Source: an uncultured Bacteroidaceae bacterium (lineage in GTDB: Bacteria > Bacteroidota > Bacteroidia > Bacteroidales > Bacteroidaceae). From it: DNA of 57,925 nt. The translations under genes and the position numbers were made by a program. Positions 1 to 8,059 of this stretch are shown piece after piece. The DNA lies in NCBI GenBank assembly GCA_905235285.1, contig CAJOLI010000003.1, positions 1 to 57,925 on the forward strand, written 5' to 3'. Below the pieces are notes generated by a model that ran no database searches, had not been told where the DNA came from, and saw nothing but the letters and a program-made list of their open reading frames with translations. Each line of letters starts with the position of its first letter. The stretch's first letter is position 1.

Positions 1-36
1 GATTATTGCGCATCTGAGTTTTAGCGGACAGCAATA
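1..36. repeat. Edge copy of a dispersed inverted repeat
   Basis: Positions 1-36 are the exact reverse complement of 57669-57704. The conserved core is TTTTAGCGGACA at 19-30. The same core in the other orientation (TGTCCGCTAAAA) is at 57675-57686 and 57914-57925, and a close relative is at 19715-19725. The match here runs off the window edge, so the true repeat may be longer. It may be the end of an insertion sequence or a MITE; no transposase is visible. Confidence 0.75.
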
Positions 37-115
37 AATTAGAATTCATGTCGGTGCGCTATTTGTTTTGAGCAGATTTTCGTTATCTGTAATTGTTTAA
101 AAGCCATCTTTGGTC

Positions 116-134
116 TAATGACCGATTTGGGTTA
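116..134 (+). repeat. Dispersed 19-bp intergenic motif, copy 1
   Basis: The motif TAATGACCGATTTGGGTTA is here. Near-identical copies (18 of 19) are at 23359-23377 on the plus strand and 49007-49025 on the minus strand, with a truncated copy near 23216-23228 on the minus strand. It contains an ACC-N6-GGT dyad. All copies lie outside genes. Whether it is a binding site or part of a larger non-coding repeat cannot be told from the sequence. Confidence 0.6.
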
Positions 135-204
135 AATCATTGACAAAAGAAGATTAATAGCATAGAGCTTCTACCGAATTAACGTTCTATTAATAAAAAC
201 GTCC

Positions 205-257
205 GCTCGGCCGAAGGGCGCCTGTAATGAGTATTGAGACGCGTCCTTCGGCCGAGC
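205..257 (-). terminator. Rho-independent terminator of the GH2 gene
   Basis: The arms 205-217 and 245-257 are perfectly complementary over 13 bp and extend to about 17 bp with one wobble pair. The loop is about 19 nt. Read on the minus strand, the stem follows the stop codon of the GH2 gene by about 28 nt and is followed by GTTTTTATT. Confidence 0.75.
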
Positions 258-284
258 TTGGAATCTTTCTATGTGGCCAAGAAG

Positions 285-2750
285 TTACTTTGTGTCAATC
301 TTCAGCGACTGCGACAGACCGCGTGCGGCGTCTCGCACCCGCACCTTAATGGTTCCAGCCTGATGGCTGCTGCGGACTATGAACACCAGCTGGCCGCTAA
401 AGAGGCGCATCGTGGGAGAAGTGAAGGACTCGAGGCTGGTGGCATCACCGTTGCAGACGGCCTCGAAACGGCCCGCACCCGTAACGTCAAAGGTGAGTTG
501 ATCGTCGGCCGCGGGAATAAGCGTGCCACGACTGTCTGTCAGCGAGACGGTGATGAAAGCCAGGTCTTCGCCATCAGCCTGGAGCAAGGGCGACCCCGTC
601 TGTGTCCACACATCAAGCTGCAGGCGAGAGGGCTTGCCGGCTGTGCGCAGGATTCGCTCGCCGGCCTTCTGGCCCTGTTCGTCATAGACGACGACGCGCA
701 GCTCACCGGGTTCGTACTTGACTTCATTCCAACGCAGGCGATAGCGGTCGAGACGTTCGGCGGGATTCTTGGTGATACGCCCCTGACTCTTCCCGTTGAC
801 GAAGAGCTCGCCCGTGGGATAATCGGTATAGCAATAAACCGGCGTCGTCTGTCCTATGCGTTCCTTGCCCCAGGACCAGTGGGGCAGCAGATGGATGGTG
901 TGGTCGCGCGTCTGCCATTTCGAGCGATAGAGGAAATATCTGTCCTTGGGCAGTCCGGCGAGGTCGCAGATGCCGAAATAGCTGCTGCGCGACGGCCAGT
1001 AGTTGTCGTAGGGAGTCGGCTCGCCGAGGTAGTCGAAGCCCGTCCAGACGAACTCTCCGATTACCCATGGCTTATCGTCCTGCCACCGCCAGTCGTCGTC
1101 GGGAAGATTAGACCACGAGCACCACTCAACATCGTAGCCGGTACACTGACCATCTTCGTGGTTGACGTGGTCGCTGAGCTCTACGGGGAAGTAGTAAACT
1201 CCGCGTGAGGAAATCGTTGAGGCAGTCTCCGAGCCCAGCAGGAAGCCTTGCCACAGATTGTCGTAGGTCTCCTGGTAGCGTTGCAGGCGGTAGTTCAGTC
1301 CAGGCACGTCCATCGCCGGCAGGAAGCCCGTGGTGAGGGCGACGTCGGGACGGTCGCTGCCATGAGTGACGGGGCGCGTGGGGTCCAGCTGGTGACAGAG
1401 GTCCTGCAGGTGCTGAGCCGTCTGGCGGCCTCCCTCTATGCCCTGCTCGGGAATCTCATTGCCGATAGACCACATGACAATAGCGGGATGGTTGCGATGG
1501 GCACGCACCAGGTTCTCGATATCCTTGTCAGCCCAGTCCTTGAAGAAACGGGAATAGCCATTCCTGCACTTCGGATAGGACCACATGTCGAAACTCTCGG
1601 CCATGACCATCATACCGAGCGAGTCGCACAAGTCCATCTGCAGCTGGGAGGGCATATTGTGAGACGTGCGGATGGCATCGCAGCCCATATCTTTCAAGAT
1701 CTTAATCTGGCGGATGAGGGCAGCCTTGTTCACGGCAGCGCCTAAGGGACCGAGGTCATGGTGGAGGCAGACGCCTTTAATCTTACGCGTCACGCCGTTC
1801 AGCTGGAAGCCGCCGTCCTTACTGACCTTGACGGTGCGCAGGCCCACGTTCATGGTCTTCTGGTCGATGGCCTTGCCGAAATCGTCAAACACGTTGGGCG
1901 CACTCTGGCTGTCGCAGAGGGTGATGCGAAGTTTATATAAAGAAGGTGTCTCGGGCGTCCACAGCTTGGCATCAGGAATCATGAAGGTGCCGACGGCCGT
2001 TGTGGAGCCTTTGGGCATGGGAGCAGGACTGATTGTAGCTATATCTTTGCCGTCGGGAGCGATGAGTTGCATAATGACGGGAAGGTCCTTGTCGGTATCA
2101 AGGAGAGGCACCTCCACGGTGAGCTTCGTAACCTCTTTTCCGTCGCTTGTCTTCTTGGCATTCAGCTGCGTGATGGCCGTGATGCCCCAGTCGTCGATGC
2201 GAGCCTTTTGTGGTGTGAGGATGAGCTTGACAGGGCGGTAAATGCCGGCTCCTGGATACCAGCGCGAGCTTTCCTCTACGTTCTGCAGGTCTACGGCCAA
2301 ATCATTATCGCCTTCTTTTACATACGGCGTGATGTCCACCCGGAACGAGTTATAGCCGTAGGCCCAGTATCCGGCCTTCTGACCATTGACGAAGACCGTA
2401 GGTTCGCTCATAGCACCGTCGAAGAGCAGTTCGGCATGACCGCTGAAGTGGGGTGGGATAGTGATTGTCCGCTTATAATGCCCCTCTCCAATCCACGGCA
2501 GGGCACCGCTGCGACCAGTCTTCTCCGTCGCTTGTCTCTCTCCGTTTTGCTCTATGGCCACGACCTGCAGGTCCCACTTCTTGTCGAAAGGTCCGCTGAT
2601 GGCCCAGTCGTGGGGCACGCTGACCTCTTGCCAGCTCTGTCTGTCGCGGCTGAACTGCCACCCATCAGTGAGGACGGATTCTGTACGCCCCTGAGCCAGG
2701 GCGGAGTTGATTACCACGATGGCAAGAGTAGAAAGAAAAACTCTTTTCAT
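285..2750 (-). CDS. GH2 family beta-galactosidase-like glycoside hydrolase
   Basis: This is a secreted exo-acting retaining glycosidase, probably a beta-galactosidase; beta-glucuronidase or another GH2 activity is possible. The start at 2750 is preferred over 2762 because it begins directly with a signal peptide (MKRVFLSTLAIVVINSALAQ). The order is sugar-binding jelly roll (about 25-175), immunoglobulin-like domain (180-305), TIM barrel (310-610), then C-terminal beta-sandwich modules of the DUF4982 and Ig type. The acid/base is probably Glu432 in WSIGNE and the nucleophile probably Glu508 in LLGSETAS, about 76 residues later, as in DUF4982-type GH2 enzymes. There is no T9SS tail, so it is probably periplasmic. 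It lies downstream of ettA on the same strand with a 94-bp gap, and a strong terminator follows. Confidence 0.88.
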   Translation of the reverse strand: MKRVFLSTLAIVVINSALAQGRTESVLTDGWQFSRDRQSWQEVSVPHDWAISGPFDKKWDLQVVAIEQNGERQATEKTGRSGALPWIGEGHYKRTITIPPHFSGHAELLFDGAMSEPTVFVNGQKAGYWAYGYNSFRVDITPYVKEGDNDLAVDLQNVEESSRWYPGAGIYRPVKLILTPQKARIDDWGITAITQLNAKKTSDGKEVTKLTVEVPLLDTDKDLPVIMQLIAPDGKDIATISPAPMPKGSTTAVGTFMIPDAKLWTPETPSLYKLRITLCDSQSAPNVFDDFGKAIDQKTMNVGLRTVKVSKDGGFQLNGVTRKIKGVCLHHDLGPLGAAVNKAALIRQIKILKDMGCDAIRTSHNMPSQLQMDLCDSLGMMVMAESFDMWSYPKCRNGYSRFFKDWADKDIENLVRAHRNHPAIVMWSIGNEIPEQGIEGGRQTAQHLQDLCHQLDPTRPVTHGSDRPDVALTTGFLPAMDVPGLNYRLQRYQETYDNLWQGFLLGSETASTISSRGVYYFPVELSDHVNHEDGQCTGYDVEWCSWSNLPDDDWRWQDDKPWVIGEFVWTGFDYLGEPTPYDNYWPSRSSYFGICDLAGLPKDRYFLYRSKWQTRDHTIHLLPHWSWGKERIGQTTPVYCYTDYPTGELFVNGKSQGRITKNPAERLDRYRLRWNEVKYEPGELRVVVYDEQGQKAGERILRTAGKPSRLQLDVWTQTGSPLLQADGEDLAFITVSLTDSRGTLIPAADDQLTFDVTGAGRFEAVCNGDATSLESFTSPTMRLFSGQLVFIVRSSHQAGTIKVRVRDAARGLSQSLKIDTK

Positions 2751-2844
2751 TGAACAATTCATAATCTATAATTTGTTAATCATTGAAAAATATAATATAA
2801 AATCATTCAGACAGCAGATGTAGGTGGGGTAGGGAATAGGGATA

Positions 2845-4533
2845 TCAGTCAGACAACTTACGATACCGGATGCGCTTGGGTTCTTCGAGTCCCAGCCGCT
2901 TCAGCTTGTTGACTTCGTAGTCTGTGTAAGATCCTTCGAAAAAGAATACGTTGCCATCGCCCTCGAAGGCCAGGATATGCGTGCAGATGCGGTCGAGGAA
3001 CCATCGGTCGTGCGAGATGACGACGGCACAGCCGGCAAAGCCCTCGAGGCCCTCCTCAAGCGCGCGCAGCGTGTTGACGTCGATGTCATTGGTGGGCTCG
3101 TCGAGCAACAGCACATTGCCTTCTTCTTTCAGCGCCATGGCCAGATGTAAGCGGTTGCGTTCGCCGCCCGAGAGCACACCGCACTTCTTCTCCTGGTCGG
3201 CGCCGGTGAAGTTGAAGCGCGAGAGATAGGCGCGTGCGTTGATGTCGCGACCGCCCATGCGCAGGAGCTCATTGCCTTGAGAGATTGTTTGGTAGATTGT
3301 CTGGTCGGGATGGATATCGTGGTGACTTTGGTCCACATAGGCGAGCTTCACCGTCTCGCCGACCTCAAAGGTGCCGGCATCGGGAGTCTCCAGCCCCATA
3401 ATCAGGCGGAAGAGCGTTGTCTTGCCGGCTCCGTTGGGGCCTATAACGCCCACGATGCCGTTGGGAGGCAGTGAGAAGTCGAGGTTGCGGAAGAGCACCT
3501 TCTCGCCGTATGCCTTGGCAAGTCCGTGAGCCTCGATAACCTTGTTGCCCAGACGCGGGCCGCTTGGGATATATATTTCCAGCTTCTGCTCCTTTTCGCG
3601 CTGGTCTTCGTTGAGCATACGCTCGTAGTTCGACAGACGCGCCTTGCCTTTTGCCTGGCGAGCCTTCGGAGCCATACGAACCCACTCCAGCTCGCGCTCC
3701 AGCGTCTTGCGCCGCTTGCTCTCGGTCTTCTCCTCCTGAGCCAGACGAAGGCTTTTCTGTTCGAGCCACGAGCTGTAGTTGCCCTGCCAGGGGATGCCCT
3801 CGCCGCGGTCGAGCTCAAGAATCCAACCTGCTACGTCATCGAGGAAATAGCGGTCGTGGGTCACGCAGATGACCGTCCCTTCGTAGAGATTCAGATGTTG
3901 CTCCAGCCAGTCGATACTCTCGGCATCAAGGTGGTTGGTAGGCTCGTCGAGGAGTAGGACGTCGGGCTTCTGAAGGAGCAGCCGGCAAAGGGCAACACGA
4001 CGACGCTCGCCGCCGGAGAGTTGGCCGCACAGCTGGTCGGCAGGGGGACAGCGCAACGCATCCATGGCCCTGCTCAGTCGGGTGTCGAGGTTCCAGGCGT
4101 CGGTGGAATCAATTATATCCTGAAGCTCGCCCTGACGCACAAAGAGGGCATTCATCTTGTCCTCGTCCTCGTAGTACTCGGGCATGCCGAATTTAGCGTT
4201 AATTGATTCATACTCAGCGAGGGCATCCACGATGTCTTGAACGCCTTCTTCAACCACCTGGCGCACGGTCTTGCTGTCATCGAGCTGCGGCTCCTGAGGC
4301 AGGTAGCCTACGGAGTAGCCCGGCGAGAAGACTACGTTGCCTTGATAGCTCTGGTCGAGCCCGGCTATGATTTTAAGCAATGTGGACTTACCTGAGCCAT
4401 TCAGACCTATAATACCTATTTTGGCGCCATAGAAGAAACTGAGGTAGATGTTCTTCAGCACTTGTTTCTGGGTTTGCTGGATGGTCTTGCTGACGCCTAC
4501 CATCGAGAAAATTATCTTTTTGTCGTCGGCCAT
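2845..4533 (-). CDS. ettA: Energy-dependent translational throttle protein EttA (ABC-F ATPase)
   Basis: This is a cytoplasmic ABC-F ATPase. EttA family members bind the ribosomal E site and gate entry into elongation according to ATP/ADP. At 562 residues it is close to the usual 555. Two ABC domains are visible. The first has Walker A GLNGSGKS near residue 43, signature LSGGERRR and Walker B LLLDEPTNHLD. The second has GPNGAGKT, LSGGERNR and LLLDEPTNDID. A basic linker with KARQAKGKARLS joins them, as in the P-site tRNA interaction motif. There is no membrane segment. A perfect 6-bp inverted repeat (4546-4560) lies just upstream in the leader. High confidence on the subfamily because of length and linker. 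Confidence 0.95.
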   Translation of the reverse strand: MADDKKIIFSMVGVSKTIQQTQKQVLKNIYLSFFYGAKIGIIGLNGSGKSTLLKIIAGLDQSYQGNVVFSPGYSVGYLPQEPQLDDSKTVRQVVEEGVQDIVDALAEYESINAKFGMPEYYEDEDKMNALFVRQGELQDIIDSTDAWNLDTRLSRAMDALRCPPADQLCGQLSGGERRRVALCRLLLQKPDVLLLDEPTNHLDAESIDWLEQHLNLYEGTVICVTHDRYFLDDVAGWILELDRGEGIPWQGNYSSWLEQKSLRLAQEEKTESKRRKTLERELEWVRMAPKARQAKGKARLSNYERMLNEDQREKEQKLEIYIPSGPRLGNKVIEAHGLAKAYGEKVLFRNLDFSLPPNGIVGVIGPNGAGKTTLFRLIMGLETPDAGTFEVGETVKLAYVDQSHHDIHPDQTIYQTISQGNELLRMGGRDINARAYLSRFNFTGADQEKKCGVLSGGERNRLHLAMALKEEGNVLLLDEPTNDIDVNTLRALEEGLEGFAGCAVVISHDRWFLDRICTHILAFEGDGNVFFFEGSYTDYEVNKLKRLGLEEPKRIRYRKLSD

Positions 4534-4609
4534 GATTTTTTCTGGACGGCCACAGGCCGTGGGGGATTGGATTAGGGTGATTGGATTAGAGATTAGGGAT
4601 TAGAGATTA

Positions 4610-4691
4610 GGGATTCTTGAAGTGTCAAGCGACCAAAGGTCGAGCGAGGGATTCTTGAAGTGTCAAGCGACCAAAGGTCGAGCGAGGGATT
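4610..4691. repeat. Two perfect 38-bp tandem repeats upstream of ettA
   Basis: Units 4610-4647 and 4648-4685 are identical, and 4686-4691 starts a third. Each unit holds the small hairpin CGACCAAAGGTCG. Just before it, 4569-4613 is a run of GATTAG-type repeats. The block fills most of the 170-bp gap between ettA and the glucosaminidase gene. It looks like a small VNTR that could change copy number by slippage; a role in ettA expression is speculation. Confidence 0.8.
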
Positions 4692-4703
4692 GGGGATTAA
4701 GTG

Positions 4704-5627
4704 TTAGCGCAGCCATATCAGGTCTCCCGCTTGAGGCACATAGTCCGGGGAGAAACCATTGAGCTTGTACACATTCTCTAAGCGGACGGCGTAGTGCTGG
4801 GCGATATCGTAGAGCGACTCACCGGGCTGCACCACATGCGGAACGCCCTTTAACTTCTTGTCTGCCTTACTGCGTTTCTTGTCTAAATACACTATCTCGC
4901 CCGGAACCAGCGTGCTGTTCTTCGGGATTTCATTGTATTTGAGCAGCCGGCGCTTGCTTACGCCCGTCTCGCGAGCCACGCTCTCCCAGGTGTCGCCCGG
5001 TATGGCTATGATCATGTAAGTCTTGTTGATTTTGTAGACGATGTGATTTGCAAAGAAATCATTCTCGAGACCTTTCTCGCGTGTCGAGGATGTGCGGGCG
5101 TGATAGCGGCCGCTGGTATAGGAATCAAACTGCTGCAGGTTGTAGCGCTCTATGAGGCCTATGAGCATCTCCGGGTAACGCGGGTTGGTGGCGTAGCCGC
5201 AACGCTTCAGGCCATTCGCCCAGCCGCGGTAGTCGGTGAGGGCCAGGCTGAAGAGCGATTGGTAGCGCTGGTTGTTGTGGAGGAAGCGCGAATGGTCCTC
5301 GAAGCTCTCGTCGTCGGTGCGGTATTTGCGGAAACGGTCGTCAGGACGGTCGTCGGCCATCACGATGTAAGGCCCCGTCCAACCTATTCCCACCTTGATG
5401 CCAAAATGGTTGTGGGCTTCACGAGCCAGACGGCTTTGGCCGGCACCGCTCTCTATGAGGCCCTGAGCCAAGGTTATGGATGCAGGGATGCGATATCGCT
5501 GCATCTGATCTATGGCCATGTCCTTATAGTTCTCGATATAGCGCCACTGCACCGACTGCCCAGACTGTGCCAGAGCACCTACCGAGCATAGCAAGGCCGC
5601 ACAAAAGCATTTAAAAAACTGCTTCAT
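4704..5627 (-). CDS. Secreted glucosaminidase with two LysM domains
   Basis: This is a peptidoglycan hydrolase of the FlgJ/LytG-type N-acetylglucosaminidase family (GH73-like), acting on the cell wall during growth or division. The start at 5627 gives a signal peptide (MKQFFKCFCAALLCSVGALAQ); the longer reading from 5693 would begin upstream of the -7 element at 5652-5660. The catalytic domain spans about residues 25-175, with the likely catalytic Glu in LAQGLIESGAGQS followed by HNHFGIK. Two LysM modules follow: one around IPGDTWESVARETGVS and a terminal one around VQPGESLYDIAQHYAV that ends the protein. About 307 residues. It shares a divergent promoter region with cytidine deaminase. Confidence 0.9.
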   Translation of the reverse strand: MKQFFKCFCAALLCSVGALAQSGQSVQWRYIENYKDMAIDQMQRYRIPASITLAQGLIESGAGQSRLAREAHNHFGIKVGIGWTGPYIVMADDRPDDRFRKYRTDDESFEDHSRFLHNNQRYQSLFSLALTDYRGWANGLKRCGYATNPRYPEMLIGLIERYNLQQFDSYTSGRYHARTSSTREKGLENDFFANHIVYKINKTYMIIAIPGDTWESVARETGVSKRRLLKYNEIPKNSTLVPGEIVYLDKKRSKADKKLKGVPHVVQPGESLYDIAQHYAVRLENVYKLNGFSPDYVPQAGDLIWLR

Positions 5628-5651
5628 AAAGTAAAAAATATTAATCTGCGT

Positions 5652-5660
5652 ACAAAAGTA
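5652..5660 (-). promoter_or_regulatory. -7 element of the glucosaminidase gene
   Basis: The minus strand reads TACTTTTGT, matching the Bacteroidota -7 consensus TAnnTTTG, about 25 bp before the chosen ATG at 5627. Confidence 0.7.
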
Positions 5661-5667
5661 ATCTATT

Positions 5668-5701
5668 TTTGGGACTTTATCGAAAAACATCACTATATTT
5701 G
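5668..5701 (+). promoter_or_regulatory. Promoter of cdd and the GH25 gene
   Basis: TTTG at 5668-5671 and TATATTTG at 5694-5701 fit the Bacteroidota -33 and -7 elements, with 22 bp between them. The ATG of cdd follows at 5723. Confidence 0.75.
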
Positions 5702-5722
5702 TCGAGAAAATAAGAAAAAAAC

Positions 5723-6202
5723 ATGAAAGAGATTCAAATAAACGTGTCAGTCAGCCTCCTTATGCCCGACGAATTATCGGCATCAGACCGCGAACTCGTC
5801 GAGCGTGCCAAGGCAATGACACGCAACAGCTATTCGCCATACTCACATTTCCAGGTCGGAGCCGCTCTGCGATTGGCCGACGGCACCATCTACGGCGGCA
5901 GCAACCAGGAGAACGCGGCCTTCCCCGTAGGTCTCTGTGCCGAGCGGGCGGCCTTCTTCTACGCTCAGGCACAGGCTCCGGAACAGCCGCCGGTGGCCAT
6001 CGCCATCGCTGCCTTCAGCGGCGGAGCTTTCCTCGCGAAGCCCATCTCGCCATGCGGCATGTGTCGCCAGGCATTGCTCGAGGCCGAGACGCGCTACGGA
6101 TGTCACATCCGCGTGCTGCTCTACGGCACCGAAGGCACCTACGTCATTAACAGCGTCAGGGAGCTCCTCCCCCTGACATTCGATGGCTCAGAGATGGCTT
6201 GA
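5723..6202 (+). CDS. cdd: Cytidine deaminase
   Basis: This cytoplasmic pyrimidine-salvage enzyme converts (deoxy)cytidine to (deoxy)uridine using a zinc-activated water. At 159 residues it is near the usual size of the homotetrameric form. The zinc and catalytic motif CAERAAFFYA (Cys ligand and proton-shuttle Glu) and the second ligand motif PISPCGMCRQ (two Cys) are both intact. The substrate-binding N-terminal segment NSYSPYSHFQVGAAL is typical of the family. It is transcribed from the promoter at 5668-5701, and the GH25 gene starts 5 bp after its stop, so the two are probably one transcript. Confidence 0.95.
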   Translation: MKEIQINVSVSLLMPDELSASDRELVERAKAMTRNSYSPYSHFQVGAALRLADGTIYGGSNQENAAFPVGLCAERAAFFYAQAQAPEQPPVAIAIAAFSGGAFLAKPISPCGMCRQALLEAETRYGCHIRVLLYGTEGTYVINSVRELLPLTFDGSEMA

Positions 6203-6207
6203 CAGTT

Positions 6208-7086
6208 ATGCAGGGAACCACGACGCTTTTCAATAAAAACACCCCCTTCGCGCGCGTACATATATTTATTATATGTGCAGCGCTCTTCTGCGCTCCGGCC
6301 GGCAGCCAGGCAAAGATAAACAAGACGAAGAAGACAGACGTCGCAGAGAACGCCGACGACAACATCCCGATGCCCGATGCGCCCCTCATGCCCCTCACGC
6401 CCCAACCTGAGATGGCTCCCGAGGTGGAGATAGGCAGCTACGAGAAAGTAGTAACTCCACAACAGCATCACCCCAACTACAAGATATCCGGAATCGATGT
6501 CTCGCACTACCAAGGCTCAATAAATTGGCGTGACGTGGCCCGCAGCGGCACGGTGGAATACGTCTACATCAAGGCCACAGAGGGCGAAAGCCTCGTCGAC
6601 AACACCTTCCGCACTAACCTCAATGGAGCACGCCGTGCAGGCTTGCGCGTAGGCGTTTACCATTTCTATATCCCAAGCGTAAGCCCACAACGGCAGTTCA
6701 ACAATTTCCGCAACGCCGTCAACCTCAAGGAGATGGATCTCTTGCCCATTATCGACATAGAGCGACGGGGCCGCCAACCGTTGCCGCAATTCCAGCACAA
6801 CCTGAAGACATTCATTCAGATGGTAGAGCGCCACTATGGCGTACGCCCTATTCTCTACTGCTCACGTGATTTCTACAACAAATACCTCAGCGGCCCCTTC
6901 ACTAACTACAAATATATGGTGGCGCGCTATGCCGAGGAGGTGCCGCAGCTATGCGACGAGGCTCCGTTCGTCATGTGGCAATACTCGGCCACAAGCCGCG
7001 TACAGGGCATACGAGGGAATGTCGACCGCAGCTGTATGATGGATCACTACACGCTCAATGACATTCTCATCCATCCCTCGCGCTGA
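6208..7086 (+). CDS. Secreted GH25 lysozyme-type muramidase
   Basis: This GH25 (Cellosyl/Lyc-type) 1,4-beta-N-acetylmuramidase would cleave the glycan strand of peptidoglycan. The ATG at 6208 is preferred over an in-frame TTG at 6199 that would overlap the cdd stop. The N-terminus has a hydrophobic segment (VHIFIICAALFCAPAG) usable as a signal peptide, then a low-complexity acidic and proline-rich spacer to about residue 90. The catalytic barrel covers about 95-290, with GIDVSHYQGSINW (first catalytic Asp) and the DIE motif in LLPIIDIERRG carrying the catalytic Asp/Glu pair. It is probably periplasmic. It ends 110 bp before the convergent GNAT gene, with no clear terminator between. Confidence 0.9.
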   Translation: MQGTTTLFNKNTPFARVHIFIICAALFCAPAGSQAKINKTKKTDVAENADDNIPMPDAPLMPLTPQPEMAPEVEIGSYEKVVTPQQHHPNYKISGIDVSHYQGSINWRDVARSGTVEYVYIKATEGESLVDNTFRTNLNGARRAGLRVGVYHFYIPSVSPQRQFNNFRNAVNLKEMDLLPIIDIERRGRQPLPQFQHNLKTFIQMVERHYGVRPILYCSRDFYNKYLSGPFTNYKYMVARYAEEVPQLCDEAPFVMWQYSATSRVQGIRGNVDRSCMMDHYTLNDILIHPSR

Positions 7087-7195
7087 CTCTCCTACCAGAA
7101 AACACAAATGTTCATGCATCATCCAAGATTCCATCATGAAATGTCTCTCTGAAGTGCATAAATCTTTGATGTATGAAGTCCTGCCTGTAAGGAAA

Positions 7196-7810
7196 CTACT
7201 CTTCGTTGACTCTAATCTTTAGTAAGTCAAAGTACATCAGCCGAGTGTTCAAAGGTAAACGACCAACGCCAATACCCATGTATTTGGCTTCGAGTCGTTC
7301 GTCAGCAATAAGATATCGGAAACAGTTCTTTTCGTAATAGTGAAGCGTCTCAAGCTGGTTCAGGGCATCTACAATAAGAAAGCGACAGCCCGTGCGGTTG
7401 TTGGTACGAAAGAGCACCTTGATGAAGTCCATAATAGCAGTACCATAGCCTTTCCCTGCAAAGTCTTTATTGGTACCCAAACGTCCAATCAGTACCGCAG
7501 GGAACCGCTTCAATGACTTGTCGTGCAGGTCGGTGTCATCAAGGAACTGTTCCTTATATTCATCGGTGAAGCGGTTGGTCAGACGTATGCTGTCGTTTGA
7601 GAGAGAGAAAGCAGTGACGATGGTGTCGGGCTGTTCTTTGAGACAGAACAAATAAGTCTTGCCAAGCAGTCGGCTCTGATTGACAAGACAATCTTTAGAG
7701 AAGAACTCGTCAAGGTCATCCTCTCCGCAACAAAAAGGTTTGCATTCGGCCAGCCTTTTTTCTGAAGCGCGAACAAGTTCGCATCGTGCCAGAAGTTCTT
7801 CTATAGTCAT
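7196..7810 (-). CDS. GNAT acetyltransferase, possible toxin of a two-gene module
   Basis: The 204 residues have a GNAT fold. The acetyl-CoA binding segment is IGRLGTNKDFAGKGYGTAI (around 108-126), with the pyrophosphate loop GKGYG, and LHYYEKNCF near 160-170 is the usual late-strand tyrosine motif. The IGRLG-x(6)-GxGxG arrangement resembles the tRNA-acetylating GNAT toxins (TacT/AtaT-like). The ATG overlaps the stop of the 52-codon gene upstream (ATGA), which indicates translational coupling. Known GNAT toxins pair with DUF1778-type ribbon-helix-helix antitoxins; the partner here does not look like one. It could instead be an ordinary small-molecule acetyltransferase. GNAT fold is confident; toxin role is inference. 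Confidence 0.85.
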   Translation of the reverse strand: MTIEELLARCELVRASEKRLAECKPFCCGEDDLDEFFSKDCLVNQSRLLGKTYLFCLKEQPDTIVTAFSLSNDSIRLTNRFTDEYKEQFLDDTDLHDKSLKRFPAVLIGRLGTNKDFAGKGYGTAIMDFIKVLFRTNNRTGCRFLIVDALNQLETLHYYEKNCFRYLIADERLEAKYMGIGVGRLPLNTRLMYFDLLKIRVNEE

Positions 7811-7965
7811 AGTACGTTGGTAGTTCTCAGAAAGTCGGAAACTACTTTTGCCTCATGGCGATAGTCTTGCGTACCTGGATTCTGTTCCGTGCGCTTTGCC
7901 TCGTTCTCAAACGACTGGGCTGTCTCGCCGTAGAGTGTCGGGATTGCTCTGATTGCTGTTGCCAT
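7807..7965 (-). CDS. 52-residue protein coupled to the GNAT gene (candidate antitoxin)
   Basis: The minus strand from 7965 encodes 52 residues beginning MATAIRAIPTLYGETAQSF and ending DFLRTTNVL. Its TGA overlaps the GNAT ATG in an ATGA junction. The composition is that of a real protein: an apolar N-terminal strand followed by a charged helix (FENEAKRTEQ) and a second helix (YRHEAKVVSDFLR). This could fit a short strand plus helices as in small DNA-binding or neutralising antitoxins, but no family is recognised with confidence. A different frame of the same stretch gives a 67-residue reading that is judged a shadow. A promoter and a perfect palindrome lie about 100 bp upstream. Antitoxin role is inferred from context only. 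Confidence 0.7.
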   Translation of the reverse strand: MATAIRAIPTLYGETAQSFENEAKRTEQNPGTQDYRHEAKVVSDFLRTTNVL

Positions 7966-8059
7966 AGCTGTATATCTTTCGTTTCTATTAATTTATTGTT
8001 AAGCAGATGTTTTATAATGGTAATGATGTTTGGATTAAGCCACATGCATTAACACTTTC

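Noticed and set aside
959..1200. A second GH2 start or broken gene in the left GH2
   Set aside because: The frame is continuous with all GH2 motifs in order; no frameshift is needed.
4569..4613. Telomere-like GATTAGGG repeats
   Set aside because: Short, irregular, internal to a bacterial chromosome segment; better seen as simple-sequence slippage next to the 38-bp repeat.
7842..8045. 67-codon reading frame upstream of the GNAT gene
   Set aside because: It overlaps the 52-codon frame, its second half is a low-complexity Arg/Gln/Ser-rich shadow, and it does not have the ATGA junction with the GNAT gene.
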